Of a stretch of 64,000 bases of DNA, positions 46,445-58,699 are shown piece by piece. How positions within the stretch are numbered: the stretch's first letter is position 1; every line of letters begins with the position of its first letter. The translations under genes were made by a program, and so were the position numbers. The notes under the pieces are model-generated. The model made no database searches and had not been told where the DNA came from. It saw nothing but the letters and a program-made list of their open reading frames with translations. Origin of the DNA: Tolypeutes matacus (taxonomy: Eukaryota > Chordata > Mammalia > Cingulata > Chlamyphoridae); assembly GCA_026826555.1 (NCBI GenBank), contig JAKSZT010054573.1, positions 637,033 to 701,032 on the forward strand. Direction: 5' to 3'.

Positions 46445-46980
46445 TCACAGTCAGCTTATGCCTTAGGGCCTCAAGGTTGGATAACAGGGGTGGTTTTATC
46501 TTTGTTTCATCTTTGTCTTGGCCTGGGAAGCACAGGTGCTTTAGAAATCATTGTTGAAGAATAACATATGCGATAAGGTTTGTCTAAATGAGGAGCGACC
46601 CTTGTTTTTCCTGGAGGGCTCAGGGTTGCTTGGTGGAACTCTTTAAAATGATGGTGTGGAATGGGGTGATGGGTGTGTGTGTGGGGCAAATCCCAGGAGT
46701 GTGGCAGCGCCTGCCCCCATGTGAGCTCCCTTCCGGAATGGCAAGAAGGAGACCCAGAAACGCCCAGTGCCTTGGATGATGGAAAGGTAACAGCTCTGGA
46801 CTTCGGCAGGCCTGGGTTTGGATTTCAGCTCTGCCTGCTTCAAAGCACATTTCCTTAGGGCAATTTCCATCGCTGTCTTTCATCCTGGCTGAAATTTGGG
46901 ATTCCTTTAGCTAATGCCCTTAGGATGACTGCTTTGCATTTTATAATGCTTCACCATTTCCAAAGCGCATTCCATCATGT
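46445..46980. other. Unassigned non-coding stretch
   Basis: Nothing recognised; short overlapping frames only. Confidence 0.45.
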
Positions 46981-46984
46981 AATC

Positions 46985-47330
46985 TACTTATTGCTAAAGC
47001 AGGAATGGTTAATATTTTTGAGTGCTTCTTCTGGGGCAGGCACTGTGCTAGGAGCCTCTCACGGCAAATCCCGTTTAAGCCTCCTGTGCTGTCTGACGTC
47101 GTGACCACTGCCACCATCCCATCTCACAGATGAGCGAAGGAGGCGCTCAGAGGCTCAGTGCCTTGCCTCTGAGCACACATCTACAGTCTGGTCTCTTAGC
47201 CAGTAAGACTGCCCTCCTCCTCCCACACATGAGTGTCACAGCGACCTTAATGAGCAAGGCTTAAGGATGTTGTGTGATTTGTCCAAGATTAAACAAGCAG
47301 CAACTGGCAAGAGCAGGCTTCAAATTCAAT
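46985..47330 (+). mobile_element. MIR-like relics
   Basis: 'gaggcgctcagaggctcag' and 'ggggcaggcactgtgctaggagcc' (in part) are MIR words, with a second MIR-like 'ttgtccaagattaaacaagcagc' near 47279. At least one, perhaps two, copies. Confidence 0.55.
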
Positions 47331-47589
47331 ATTTTTGGGTACAGTATTCTTTTCTCTCTAGTCCTCTGCCTTTAAAGAATTTGTCTACTATAAACAAATA
47401 AACAATCAAGAGTCTACTTTTGGTAAGTCAAATTAGGCAACCCATTTCAACAGTGAGCGTACACAAAGACAGAAAGCGGGAAGGGGGGTTTAATATGTTT
47501 GAGTCTCATTGTATGCCATGCATTTTAATTCGTTGTTTAATCGTCCCAAATTCTTAGGACCTAGATTTTATTCTTTTTACTTCTATAGC

Positions 47590-47745
47590 TCCATATTTCT
47601 ATACCTGCCTAGATAGGGAAACAGAGGCTCAGAGAGGACCATGATTTGCTAAGGATCACACAGTGGAATAAGTTGCACAGTTGAGAATCAAACCCAGGAC
47701 TTCATGATTCCAAAGTCCATGTTCTTGCCCATCTGGAAATAGTGG
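47590..47745 (+). mobile_element. MIR-like SINE relic
   Basis: 'gggaaacagaggctcagagagg', 'aaggatcacacagtgg' and 'gaatcaaacccaggact' (in part) appear in MIR order; one of the better preserved MIR-type copies here. Confidence 0.75.
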
Positions 47746-47755
47746 TGAGAGACCC

Positions 47756-48307
47756 TGTATTAGTCAGCCAAAGGGGTGCTAATGTGAAATACCAAAAATG
47801 GATTGGTCTTCATAAAGGGTATTTATTTGGGGTAGAAGTCCACAGATAACAGGCCATAAAGTGTTAAGTGTCTTCTCTCACCAAAGTCCATTGCCACGTG
47901 TTGGAGCAAGACAGCTGCTGACGTTTGCCAGGGTTCAGGCTTCTTGGGTTCCTCTCTTCCCGGGGCTGCGTTTCTCTCCAGGCTTAGCTCCTCTGGTTCC
48001 TCCACAAGGTCAGCTGTAGACTATCAGGTGAGTAGAGCAGCTCACTTCTCTTCTCCTAGGGCCTTCTCACCAACATCAAAACTCCAACATCAAAACTGCT
48101 TCTCAAAAACTGCTCCCTCTGTTCTTGCCTTGCCTTTTATATTTGATTCCCCACCCACCAAGGGGTGGGGCTCAACGCCCTACTGACGTGGCCCAGTCAA
48201 CGCCCTAATCATAACTTAATCATGCCCAGATTAACAGATCAGTTTACAAGCATGATCCAGTTATATTTTTGGAATTCATAATTACATCAAATTGCCAACT
48301 GGCTACA
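47756..48307 (-). mobile_element. Solo LTR, family A, copy 3, antisense
   Basis: Plus-strand ends TGTATTAG and GGCTACA. Perfect 5 bp TSD GACCC at 47751-47755 and 48308-48312. The minus strand shows the same order as copies 2 and 4, with a poly-A signal region near the left end. No internal retroviral sequence adjoins. Confidence 0.92.
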
Positions 48308-48312
48308 GACCC

Positions 48313-49078
48313 TATAAATGCAAAGTCAGAGGTGAATTTAACACGAAGCTTTCGGAGAGGCAGTGGGTTAAAATGTTGGTGTAACCATGTAGTGCCAGCT
48401 AAATTTCCAGGAAATTCTCATTTTACCCTGATGCTTTTCAAATGGATGCCTGGAGACTTTGTTTAAAACCATTTTCTTGTCTTCTTTTGGGTTTAACTTG
48501 ACATTTAAATTTTTCTTCTGTTGCTACTGGTTGCCTTTTGAATGTCGCACTCGGCTTGCACTGTGCATACGAGCTAGAGACGGTATTTGTGGTAAACAAC
48601 TCCGTTGCCTCCTTAATATCTCTATTTTATACTTTTATTGCTTTTCTGGCTTGATCATCTTATTTTTGCCAACCAGCTCTGGGAGGAGGTTCTGCCCCCA
48701 CGTGACCTTCCCAGAGTGGTCTTTTATCTCTTACTGACAATACTCGAGTCTATGCAGACCACCTTTTCCTTTCAACTTGGAAGACAAAAAGATGTGAAGC
48801 AGGCTAGTAAAATAGGGAATCAGTAGACGTATCTGGAACCTGGCAAGAAGTCCACGTGGACATTGATAACCCCAAGACAGCTGCTAGAAGACCCTTGTGA
48901 GATTTCTGCCATCTGAAATGAGATTCCCTCCGGAAGCCAGGAGAAGCCCCAGGTATTCTCCAGGGACCTTATTACTGGGCCCTCCTGGGGGATTGATGGG
49001 TGGAGTAATCAATCAAAACAGCAAACAGCAGGGATTCCTCCCATGCCAGTAGCAAAGGGGTGGAATAATTAATGATTT
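48313..49078. other. Unassigned non-coding stretch
   Basis: No repeat family or gene recognised between the LTR and the SINE. Confidence 0.45.
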
Positions 49079-49092
49079 AAAAAGCAAGCGCA

Positions 49093-49288
49093 GGGAGGTG
49101 GCTGTGGCTCAATCAGTAGGGCTCCCGTTTACCATATGGGAGGCCCCGGGTTCGGTTCCCGGGGCCTCCTGGTGAGGGCAGGCCCGCCCGCATGGCATGG
49201 TTGGCTGACCCAGCGAGCACAGGCGGGGGTGGGGGGGATAAATGAATAAATAAATAAAATCTTAAAAAAATAAAAAATAAAAATAAAT
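49093..49288 (+). mobile_element. tRNA-derived SINE (DAS-like), long-body type
   Basis: Head with box A-like GTGGCTCAATCAGTAGGG and box B-like GGTTCGGTTCCCGG, GC-rich body with a G-run, tail of AAATAAATAAAATC and A-rich sequence. Perfect 14 bp TSD AAAAAGCAAGCGCA at 49079-49092 and 49289-49302, with a TT|AAAA-like L1 endonuclease site at the left junction. Same subfamily as 5752-5942. Confidence 0.93.
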
Positions 49289-49302
49289 AAAAAGCAAGCG
49301 CA

Positions 49303-49935
49303 AAGGCCAAACCTCACTCTTGCCTTTGACCCCTGTTCTGGCCTTCTTTGCCCCCCCATGGATCATCACGCAGGTAAAACCTGGGCATTTATGATCTATA
49401 ATGGGAAACTGTAGTCTGTAAATCAGCCCTCTTTATCACTCTTTAGCCCCTTCCTCTCTACCTGGGACCCATGATCTGTTATTTTCTCCCATTTCTCCTC
49501 CCTCCCTACCTTAATAAATTACTGGCCTAATCAACATGGCGTGCTCTTGAAATTCATTTCCTGCAGTTTAGCCCAGGACCTGGTCCAAATCCATTTACAT
49601 ATTTTTACATTATTACTCCTGAAAATATCTAGAACATTCTCTACATTGATATTTCCAGGTCCAGGTCCTCAGCTAAAAAAAAAAAAAAAAAAAAAGGTGA
49701 AGGGTCCTAAAACATGAGAACTAAAAGGACAGACATAGAGGTGAAAACAGTTCTCCTGGCCATCTGATTTTTAGACAGGTTTCAGGTTGTAGTGCAGTTT
49801 TTCAATTTAATTTCCCAGATGCAAGTTTCTCTTGTCTTCCTGTGGTGACATAATTTCCCAGACTTATGTGGCTACTGGAAAGCATGGTGGACACCCCGCT
49901 TGGTGGTTGTAACCATCACCTTCATCCGGATCTAA
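49303..49935. other. Unassigned stretch with poly-A run
   Basis: An A-run of about 20 bases lies at 49674-49696. Nothing else recognised. Confidence 0.45.
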
Positions 49936-49939
49936 GTCC

Positions 49940-50160
49940 TCTGAGCCAAGGTGGCCGGTGCCTCAGAGACACGTCCTGTCCTGGTGGACCGGCACTGGCC
50001 TAAACATCTCCACGTGGGCTTCCAGGACACGTGGGAGCTTGTCAGAGATGCACCTCTCCCACCCTCACCCCAGACCTACTGAATCAGGAGCTGGTAGGAG
50101 GAGCCCAGCACTCCGGGGGTTTGAGCAAGCCCACCGGGTGATAGTTTTGAGAGTCAGCAC
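49940..50160. mobile_element. hAT-like (MER5-type) relic, tentative
   Basis: The word 'cccagacctactgaatcagga' near 50070 is typical of MER5-type non-autonomous hAT elements. The rest is diverged and the ends are unclear. Confidence 0.5.
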
Positions 50161-50352
50161 CCTAATGGAGCTTGTTTGGTGTGTTAGAGAGCAGCCTTCA
50201 AAGTGGAAAGATGTCACGTGTCTCCAGAGCGCCCAAGGCCTCCGTGCCTTGGGGTGCAGTTAGTTCGTTTGTGCTGTGGCACCTCTGTGTAGTCTTTCCC
50301 TGGGATGCTCTCGGAACCTAGAGCCCTGCCGAAAGAGAGTGGCAGCACTGGC

Positions 50353-50820
50353 TGTGGTGGTTTGGAGTGGTGTGCACCCCAGAAAGACGTGTTCTTAAAC
50401 TTAATGCATTCCTGTGCTGTGAGCCCATTTAAGTCAGACCTTCTGATGAGGTTTCTTCAGTAAGGGTGGGGCCCGCCTCAGTCAGGATGGATCTTCTACT
50501 ACTGGGGTTCTTTTATGAGCAGAGTGAAACCCAGACAGAGAGCGAGCCATGGGAAGCAGGAAGCTGAAATTCAGTGGGACCTGAAAGACTATGGTGGGGC
50601 CAGTCACCTGCTGCCCTGTGCATTGCCATGGGACGGAGGAGCCGGGACCAGGGATGGCCAGCTGCCAGCCCCAGGCACCAGTCTTTGGGAAGAAAGCATC
50701 GCCTTGCTGACGCCTTGATTTGGGCTCTCTCAGCCTCAAATACATGAGCAAAGAAATTCCCATTGTTTTCAGCCAACCCGTTTCATGAGATGTGCTTGAG
50801 CAGCCAAGGAAATTAAAACA
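50353..50820 (+). mobile_element. MaLR-like LTR, family C
   Basis: Starts TGTGGTGGTTTGGAG and ends ATTAAAACA, about 468 bp, with the motif order of a MaLR-like LTR ('cattcctgtgctgtgagccc', 'agcatcgccttgctgacgcc', 'aaattcccattgtttt'). The flanking 5-mers CTGGC and CCAGC match at only three of five, so a TSD is not claimed. Confidence 0.7.
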
Positions 50821-50942
50821 CCAGCGACTTCTCTCCCTCTCTTCTGCACATAACTTCTGATTTGCTGTCCATCAAAGGCAATGGCCCAGCTTACCTATAG
50901 TTTCCTCAACTTTATTTTCCCTTTTTAAAAAAAGCTCTTCCA

Positions 50943-51374
50943 TGCTATTTTTGTAATTGATTATATTAAATCTAAACTGGCCTTGCACTCTCGTTTAAAA
51001 TTTGTAATTTCTTCCAATCTATTTTTCTATTTATTTTACAATTTTACAATAAAGGACTTTTTAACAGCTAAAAAAAAATCACCATTGATTATACACTTTG
51101 CATAGTTCGTATGGTTTGTGAATATATCTCAATAAAACTGCTTAATAAACAAACAATTGTGCAAGAATAGCCAGAAATAGCAGCTATGTACAACAGAGAT
51201 TGAGAGGTGAAGAATTTTCTTGTCTGTTTTTTGTTTATTATTATTATTATCGAAATAACAAAAATGCTTTAATAATGATTGAAGTGATGAATGCACAGCT
51301 ATGTGATTATACCAAAGGATAAATTGTATGCATTATTAATATGAATCAGTAAAATTGATTTGTTTAAAAAAAAG
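50943..51374 (+). mobile_element. 5'-truncated L1 insertion with 13 bp TSD
   Basis: AAAAGCTCTTCCA is found at 50930-50942 and 51375-51387. The insert contains an L1-type 3' end phrase, GTGAATATATCTCAATAAAA, at about 51118-51137, and then a further L1-3'UTR-like stretch ending in AAAATTGATTTGTTTAAAAA. Two end-like signals therefore occur in one insertion. No coding potential. Confidence 0.8.
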
Positions 51375-51387
51375 AAAAGCTCTTCCA

Positions 51388-52837
51388 ATGTGAATGAGCT
51401 GCAGGTGGCTTTTACCCTCCCAGCTGAAGGATGTTGAGAAGAGATCCCCGAACTTGCCAGTTAGTTTCCTTGGCTCTGTCCCACTTGGAGAGTAACCTGC
51501 AGCTCTCTTTGGGAATCAGATGAGGAGGAGGCTTCATCCCTGGCGCTGAGGATGGGTTCTGAAATGCTGCATGCCCCATTTGAGGTGAGCTGTGAGTCTA
51601 ACACTGCCGGCTCCTGGGGACAAGCATCCATGATGACCCCTACGGAGGCCTGTGAGACAGTAGGCTGTTTGGAAATGGCAGCCGTGCAGGAGGCTTCCTG
51701 GTTAGCCAGAGGCATTTGCTCTGGGGCAGGGTTGGTTGTGATTTCCTCCAAGTCCTTTCACTTCTGATGAGCTGCTCCTATGCAAACAAGGCTACAAGAA
51801 TCTTTTCACCTGATTTGAAATGTCACCCTCATAGAGCAGGAAAGATACCTGGGTTGGTTGGTTTGTCTGCTGGGACTAATTATTAGCGTTTCCTGGTACA
51901 CATAGAGGAAATACAATGAGCTTTATTCCTAGGGTAAGAAAAGACGAGACTTTCTGGAAGACGTTTAGCACTGTGTTTCTTGTATTACTTAGGTTGTCAA
52001 TAATTTACATTACTTCAAAGCCAGTTGATTGAGGGCTAACTTACATGTTGTAAAAGGCATAATCTTCCGTGTGTGACGTGATTAGGTGTTTTGAAAACGA
52101 GCACCTGAGCAGAAGGTGGCACTGGCGCCCCTGACTCCAGAGCATGTGTCCTCGGCTTGCTTGTTCCCTAGGGTCTGGACTGAAGGCTAACTTTCTGCAG
52201 TAGTTGTGTGCAGTGGTATGGGGTACTGGCAAAGCTCAGCATGTGGAGAAATAAGACTTCCCAGAGGAAGGGAGTGTGTGAAATGCTTTGAGGCACCCAT
52301 CAGGGAGATTAGCAATGGGGCTGGTGGAGGGGAGGACAGGTCCTCCATGTGTGGCCAGGACTGTGGAGCGTGCTGGGCCTGGGCCATATGCCGTAGCCTC
52401 AGAGAGGCTCCGAGGAGAGCAAGGTCTGGGTGTGACCCACTGTGATTCTCTGGCTTTGTGACTCTGGACCCTGCCTACCAAGCCTAGACCATCTCATCAC
52501 AGCCTCATGACTCAGGAAATGCAGTTCTGTTTCACGCCGAGGTTTCCTCCCCTGCCTGGTGGGTCCTGCCTCAGCCAAGTCCTCTGGCTCTCCTCCTCTA
52601 GCTGCTGAACATCAGGATTCAGCTGCTCCTTTCCTACCTGGCTGCTTCTCCTGTGCCATCACCTCCAAGTGCTAAATGCTTTCTGCTCAGAGGGACTTGC
52701 GGGTCAGCGTTCTCTAAGATGCTCACACTCTCGGCCACCCACTTTGGGCAGCGCCAGGACAGGTGCTGAGGGAGGCGCCAGTGCATGAGTCCTGAGCATT
52801 ACGCTGGAGACATCCTAGGAACGCTTTTTCCCTGTTC
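51388..52837. other. Unassigned non-coding stretch
   Basis: No gene or repeat recognised. Overlapping frames at 51461-51767 on both strands (96 and 71 codons) have no domain. Confidence 0.45.
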
Positions 52838-52842
52838 ATGTC

Positions 52843-53341
52843 TGTGGCAGTTTGATGTAATTATGAATTCCAAAAATATAATTGGATCATGCTTGTAAAC
52901 TGATCTGTTAATCTGGGCATGATTAGGTTAGGATTAGGGCGTTGAGCCCCACCCCTTGGTGGGTGGGGAATTGAATATAAAAGGCAAGGCAAAGGACAGT
53001 TGAAGCAGTCTTTTGAGAAGCAGTTTTGATGTTGGAAAGAAGGCCCCAGGAGAAGAGAAGCAAGCCGTTTGCCTGACCGTCTACAGCTGACCTTGTGGAG
53101 GAAACAGGAGCTAAGCCCGGAGAGAAACGCAGCCCCGGGAAGAGAGGAACCCAGAAGCCTGAGCCCTGGCAAATGCCAGCAGCTGTCTTGCTCTAACACG
53201 TGGCAATGGACTGTGGTGAGAGAAGAAACTTAACACTTTATGGCCTGGTATCTGTAGACTTCTACCCCAAATAAATACCCTTTATAAAGACCAACCCATT
53301 TTTGGTATTTCACATTAGCACCCCTTTGGCTGTCTAATACA
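52843..53341 (+). mobile_element. Solo LTR, family A, copy 4
   Basis: Starts TGTGGCAG and ends CTAATACA. Perfect 5 bp TSD ATGTC at 52838-52842 and 53342-53346. AATAAA at 53270-53275, preceded further upstream by a TATAAAAGG-like box near 52977. The right TSD abuts the start of an hAT-like relic. No internal retroviral region. Confidence 0.92.
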
Positions 53342-53347
53342 ATGTCC

Positions 53348-53480
53348 CAGTGGTTTTCAACCAAGGGGGGGGACTTTTGCCCTCTCCCCTCAGGGTGCAT
53401 CCAGCAATGTCTAGAGATCTCTTTGCTTGTCTCAAATGGGGCGTGGGGGTGGGTGGAGGCCAGGAATGCTGCTCAGCGTC
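53348..53480 (+). mobile_element. hAT-like relic, partial
   Basis: Starts CAGTGGTTTTCAACCA, continues with 'ccagcaatgtctagagat' and 'gccaggaatgctgctcagc', the same element as at 17645-17862. Truncated on the right. Confidence 0.65.
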
Positions 53481-53489
53481 CTACAACGC

Positions 53490-55685
53490 ACTGGGCAGCC
53501 ACACGGTGAAGAAGGATGGGGCCCCACGTGGCAGTCATGCACGGCTGCGACGCCCTGATGTAAGCAGGGCTCAGGATACAGGCTGCAGTGAGAACGAAGG
53601 CATCGAGGAGGCAGGCGCAGAGAGGGCTCCGGGTGCATTATCACGGTAGGAAGATGGCAAAGAAAGGGGGCAGGGCGAGAAGCAGTTTTACATATGCACC
53701 CAAGACAGGCGCAGACTGCTTAAATATAGGCAAGGGTAAACACACAATTAAAATTAATGTAAGTGGCGTGAGGGTCTGGAGAGCTCAGGATGAGGCTTTA
53801 AGGGTTGGATAAGCCAAAGCTACAGCTATCACATTTCTGCAGGAAACAGTCTTCGTAAAACACAGTAATAAGAAAAGATAACAGTGCGTGGCGAGCTTGG
53901 AGCGTGGGGGAATCCTGGCGAGCTGCCAGAGAGTCACCGTGAGAGTTTTGTACTGGCGGATACTGCCTGCAGCCTGGGGCAGGCTCCTGTGCCTTTCTAA
54001 ATTAACTGCGTAAACGCAGAAGCGAAACTAATGAATACCTATTTGGGCCACATTAAAAAAGGGATAAGAGGGAAGACTGAACATTTTCAATTATCAGCCA
54101 TGCAGTAAAGAGGATAGCAGAAGAAAAGCAAATACGTGAAAATGTTTCTTCCCACTGGGCTAAACAAATTGCAGTGTAGCTCCTGATGCTCTGAATGGAG
54201 TTACAATGTGTGGATTTGCCTCCATACATTGTTTCAGTCACAGGATGGTTCCTGCAAATGACATCCTGCCTCCCTTGACGAAGACTTTAATGTCCCTGAG
54301 ACGGAACCTGAAAGCAAAAGTAAGCATGCGTGAAAGTATTCTGCACCAAGCAGTTGGCGTGCCAGTCGAGGTCAGACAGTGGAGAGTTGGGGACCCTTCC
54401 CATGGCCGTTTGCTTTGCTTGGCAAGGTTAAGTAAGAGCAAGCAAAACGCTTTGAAGTGTTTTGTTTAAAGAGAAGGAGTGAGGAGTTCACAGACTTTGT
54501 ACTGGAACGGACTTCAGAGGTTTTCGACCAGGTCTCCCTCCCCGTGGGAGAATTCTCCTCCACGGTGCCATTGGCCATCAGCCTTGGCCCCCGTGTTCCA
54601 GGGTTCCAGTGTTCCCGGCTTTCATGGGCCAGCAAGACGCTCTGTTGGCAGCTCTGCGCACGAGGAAGTTTTCTTCTCACGCCGAGTAGCAGGCGCTTCT
54701 TTGGCGTGTCGTCTTGCCCTTTCCGGCTGCGGGTTTTCTCTCTGAGCTATGACAGTGACAATGTCCTTGTCCTCATGAATCATCACGTTGGGCACGAGCT
54801 AAAGAAGGGCACCTGGGCTAAACAGACGCACTCGGCTTGCTGAGAAATACTTGTGGCCTGCGTTTCCTTATTCTAATACTGCTGCCATGAGATCCGTGGA
54901 ACTCCTCCTTCCTACTCCATGCACCGTCTCTTACTGATATCTTTTACAAGCTCTCATTCGATTTCCTTTGTGAAAAAATTTTCTTTGGTTATTGAGACTT
55001 AGTGCAGTCCATGTTGAAACTTTAATTTCTTACTCAATTAAAAACTCAGTCAACCTCCGCGCTGGCTGGATGTGGGGGTCTCAGTGGTCTGGAAATCGGG
55101 GAAGGGTCTGCACTCACTTTGCATCTCTCCTCCTTGACGTGTCTCTGCTGATATTGGTGCATGGAATGGAGGGGGGGCAGAAGACACTCGTTTACTGCAT
55201 GGGCCATGGTTGGAATTAATTTGTTCTATCACCACACACCTTCAGATATTTGAGGAAAGCCTTCATGCCTTCTTCCCTTCCAGTATTTCTCATATAAGAT
55301 CTCAAAGACTTTTTAATTTCAGTCTCCCAGTGATTAAAGAGTCCATATACTAGTAAAAAAAAAAAAAAAAAAAAAGAAAAAAGAAAAAAAAAAAAACCAG
55401 TATGATTTATATTTGAAAATATATCAGCTCTTCCCAAAGTGTGTTCCACTCTACAAAATATACCCAGATGAGTTCTACAGAGAAGTATTTTAAAGAAAAT
55501 GCTTCCATCTATATTTTGGCCCTCTTCTTCCCCTGGGGATGAGCATATTAAAATCTTCAATACATTTGCCTTACTTGTCTTTAACTGACCATGGAACCTT
55601 TTTTAATCACATAAAACCTATTATACTCAATTGCATAATGCTCTAAAACATATTTACATAAATCTATTAACAAGAACGATATAAC
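53490..55685. other. Unassigned stretch with A-rich tract
   Basis: 53490-53640 and 54480-54850 are GC-rich with frames up to 128 codons but no recognised domain. A long A-rich tract is at about 55354-55396. No gene supported. Confidence 0.45.
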
Positions 55686-55689
55686 TGAA

Positions 55690-56120
55690 CAATTTGTACA
55701 AATAACACGGTTACCAACCTCCACTGTCTTAAGTTCTGGAGAAAATTACACAACCTATCAAAGTCTCAAGTCTGGCTGACCACGGGGAGTCTCACCCTGG
55801 CTTGCAGGTTGAGGAGCTGCGTGCACTCACGGGCCTGTGTGTGCGTTTTCATCACGTGGAGAATCCTGTTACACCCCCGCCCCCCATCAAGACGCAGCTG
55901 TTCCATCATTGCAAAGTCTCTCTTGTGCCACCCACACCCATCCCTGACTTCCAGCCAGCACCAATCCTGTTCTCTGTTTCTCTAATTGTGTCATTCCCAG
56001 AAGGTCACATAAATGGAATCACACAGTATGTGACCTTCAGAGACTGGCTTTTTTCCCTCAACATATTGCCCCTGGGAGCCGCACAAGTCATGTGTATCAA
56101 CAGTTTTTTTTAGTACTATA
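55690..56120 (-). mobile_element. Old L1 3' UTR, antisense
   Basis: 55860-56120 carries 'tccatcattgcaaagtctc', 'ataaatggaatcacacagtatg' and 'ttttttccctcaacata', reversed words of an old L1 3' UTR, as at 34290 and 42925. The left limit is approximate. Confidence 0.55.
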
Positions 56121-56129
56121 AGATGAGGC

Positions 56130-56460
56130 GAGACAAGATCTATAACTGCTACAGCATTTACATCTTCTCTGCAGCCTCAGCAGCTACCCAAGGAAAGAGA
56201 TTCTTTCCCCTTGGCCACACGCTGCATGCAAGGCTCCTGCACGTGACAGCCAAGGTCCTGATGTAGGAAAGCTGCGTACTCATGTGCTCGCTTCCCACCC
56301 GTCTTTTATGTTATGGCAGGAGAGCCCGAGAGAAGGAGCCTTGATCCCCGATGACTTCGTGCATCAGGGCCACCTGCCAGCCTGGATGCACGCAGGAGAG
56401 AAGCCAACGTCCACCTTGTTTAAACCATTAGGAATTTGAGTCTCTTACAGCAGCCTGACC
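56130..56460 (+). mobile_element. MLT1-like LTR relic
   Basis: Ends with 'gtttaaaccattaggaatttgagtctcttacagcagcctgacctaata' (in part), the typical MLT1 end. The body upstream fits weakly. Confidence 0.55.
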
Positions 56461-56469
56461 TAATACGTT

Positions 56470-58250
56470 ACTTATACTCTCCTCTCCCCTGAATGGATGT
56501 TTTTCTGGGGAAAACCCTTTGGAATTGGGGGAAATAAATTCAATACACTTAGGGCTACGTGGCTATCTGCCAAACAACCCGATGCCAAATACATACTTAG
56601 TAGTTAACACTAGCAATAGAAATTTTAAAATCCTCAAATCATAAAAGGTTTGGAAGAGATGGGCCATTTATAAGCCTCTATACCTATGCAGTGCTCGAAT
56701 GGAAAAGCCAGGGGTCATGAAGACTTATTATAGGTTATCTGTTATTAAATAAAACAATAGAAAGGAGAGCACTGTGACATTTCCACATTACAAACTAAGG
56801 AACTAAATTCACTGAAGTGTATGTGGCAGCAATTCATACCAGTTGGTAAGGTGTCTCAGAATCAGACTGCCCTCATTTGACATGGAACATGATACGTCTT
56901 TTTCCACCTAGTGAAGATCATTCATTGCATAGAACAGGGGGCAAGGTTTAGGCCATTTTAAGATACTCCCTTAGACATTTGTGTAGTCTATTACATAATG
57001 ACATCCTCATTAAAATAAAATGTATAGGGAAGTAAAAATGGTTTGGTCCTATTCTTCAGAAACTAAAAAAAAAAAAAAAAAAAAAAATAGAGGATGGAAT
57101 ATTACGTGGTAGAGGTTAAAGGGCCTCAAAAGTGATGGGAATTCATTAGGAATAATTTGGAGCTCTGACACAGGGCAAACTGCAAAAAGAGTTCTGGGAA
57201 AAAATGGCTAAGTTAATGGTTCCCTCACTTCCTAAAGAAAAGCTAGCAAACAGGAAGAGTTGTTGATAGGACTGTTTAGCCAGTAGAAACGTCTCATATA
57301 GGGGTGGTGCTCATGCTGGCTTACAGATACCCTGGAGAAACAGGAGTCGTACTCGTTGTCTGTGTGAGTCACAGCTGGCTGTGCAGGGGTGTGCCTTTGC
57401 TGTCCTGAGTCTTCTGACTTAGCCCTTGAAGGGCAGTCTACCGGCCATTGTATTTTACAGGGGGTGGATGGTCTCTGTAAGGTCAGGAAGGATTAGTTGC
57501 AACTAGTGGGATTTTTGACTCAAATTCCAGAAGCTCCAGGCAAACCCTGCGGCCTTAGAACAATGACGAATATCAGAAACCAGATGGGTGTTACATCTCT
57601 ATGAATCCACTCTGGCAGCGGTCCTGTCAAATCCTGGGCTTTGTGAGGGGGTTTCCACCTCCACCCAACTGGAAAGCCAATGAAGCTTTCCAGAGATAGC
57701 CCAAAGAGGACCCAGGGGAGAGCCTGCCCCTAACGAGGAGGTGGACCTTAACCATCCCATCCTTCCTGACTCCAAGGAGTGTCCATGGGGACAAATCTAG
57801 GAGAATTACAGAGGGGACAGGAAAGGCAGATGTGGTTCCCAAAGGACTATGCCTTATCGCTAAGAATGTGTTGCAGTGCAAGGGGCTGCTCTCCACCTGG
57901 CATGGGATAGTTCCTTGAAATGCAAGGTCCTGATGGCAGAGCAAGAGACAGAAGTGACTCAGCAGTTCATATTTCAAAGGGATGCGAGTGGCGGGAACAA
58001 TTTCCTAGCTCTTCTGCTTATTTATTTTACCCAGATGTCAAAATCAGCTTGTCTAAGTACTCTCTACAACTCTGTGCCCCTCCCTTGCACAAAAGTCAGT
58101 GCTTTGATTGGGATGTTAAATTGGTGAAGAGGTTGGGCCAACTGACACCTTTACCAATATTGAGTCTTTGTAGCCAAGAACACAATGTGGGTTTCCATTT
58201 GTTCAAGCCTCTTTTATGTCTCTCAATGGAGTTTCAAAGTTTCTTTCTAA
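56470..58250. other. Unassigned stretch with poly-A run
   Basis: An A-run of about 23 bases lies at 57066-57088. Nothing else recognised. The minus-strand frame of 116 codons at 57627-57977 has no domain. Confidence 0.45.
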
Positions 58251-58255
58251 TAGGG

Positions 58256-58690
58256 TTTTTTTTTTTTCCTAAACTTTATTTCATATTCAAAAAAATAAAA
58301 TAACAGAAAAAGGCAGCTCAACAAGTTATGGAAGCATTTCTCCTAAAAAAATTCTGTCCAGGCACTTTCATCTCATCCAGTCCTAACTACTAACTCAGTT
58401 CCTTTAGTGTTCAGAAAGACACACAGATGAACACAGATTGAATGACGTAGTCAAGGTCTCCTTACTAATGAAAACAAAAATGAAGAGGAAAAAATGCTTA
58501 GTCATATTCAATTCTCAAAAAACCAAACCCCATATTCTTTTTTAACCTTTAGCCTTAATATAGTACCTACTTTGTTTTTGCTACAAAACATTACAATGTT
58601 GTTGTTAACTATAGTTTATAAATTACCTGCTATATTTTTCTCGTGCATCGCCACATTCTTAACACCTTGTAGTAGAACATTCCTGTATTT
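58256..58690 (-). mobile_element. L1-derived short element with atypical tail, antisense
   Basis: Reverse complement is collinear over nearly its whole length with 41655-42100, starting near TTCTACTACAAGGTGTTA and ending GAAATAAAGTTTAGG followed by the A tail (plus-strand T-run at 58257-58268). No clear TSD was found. Clearly diverged from the first copy, so both are not recent. Confidence 0.75.
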
Positions 58691-58699
58691 ATATTATTA

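Noticed and set aside
50353..50820. 5 bp TSD for the family C LTR
   Set aside because: The flanking 5-mers CTGGC and CCAGC differ at two positions, so the duplication is not supported even though the ends look LTR-like.
54457..54843. Plus-strand frame of 128 codons
   Set aside because: GC-rich region with overlapping frames on other frames and strands, and no domain recognised.
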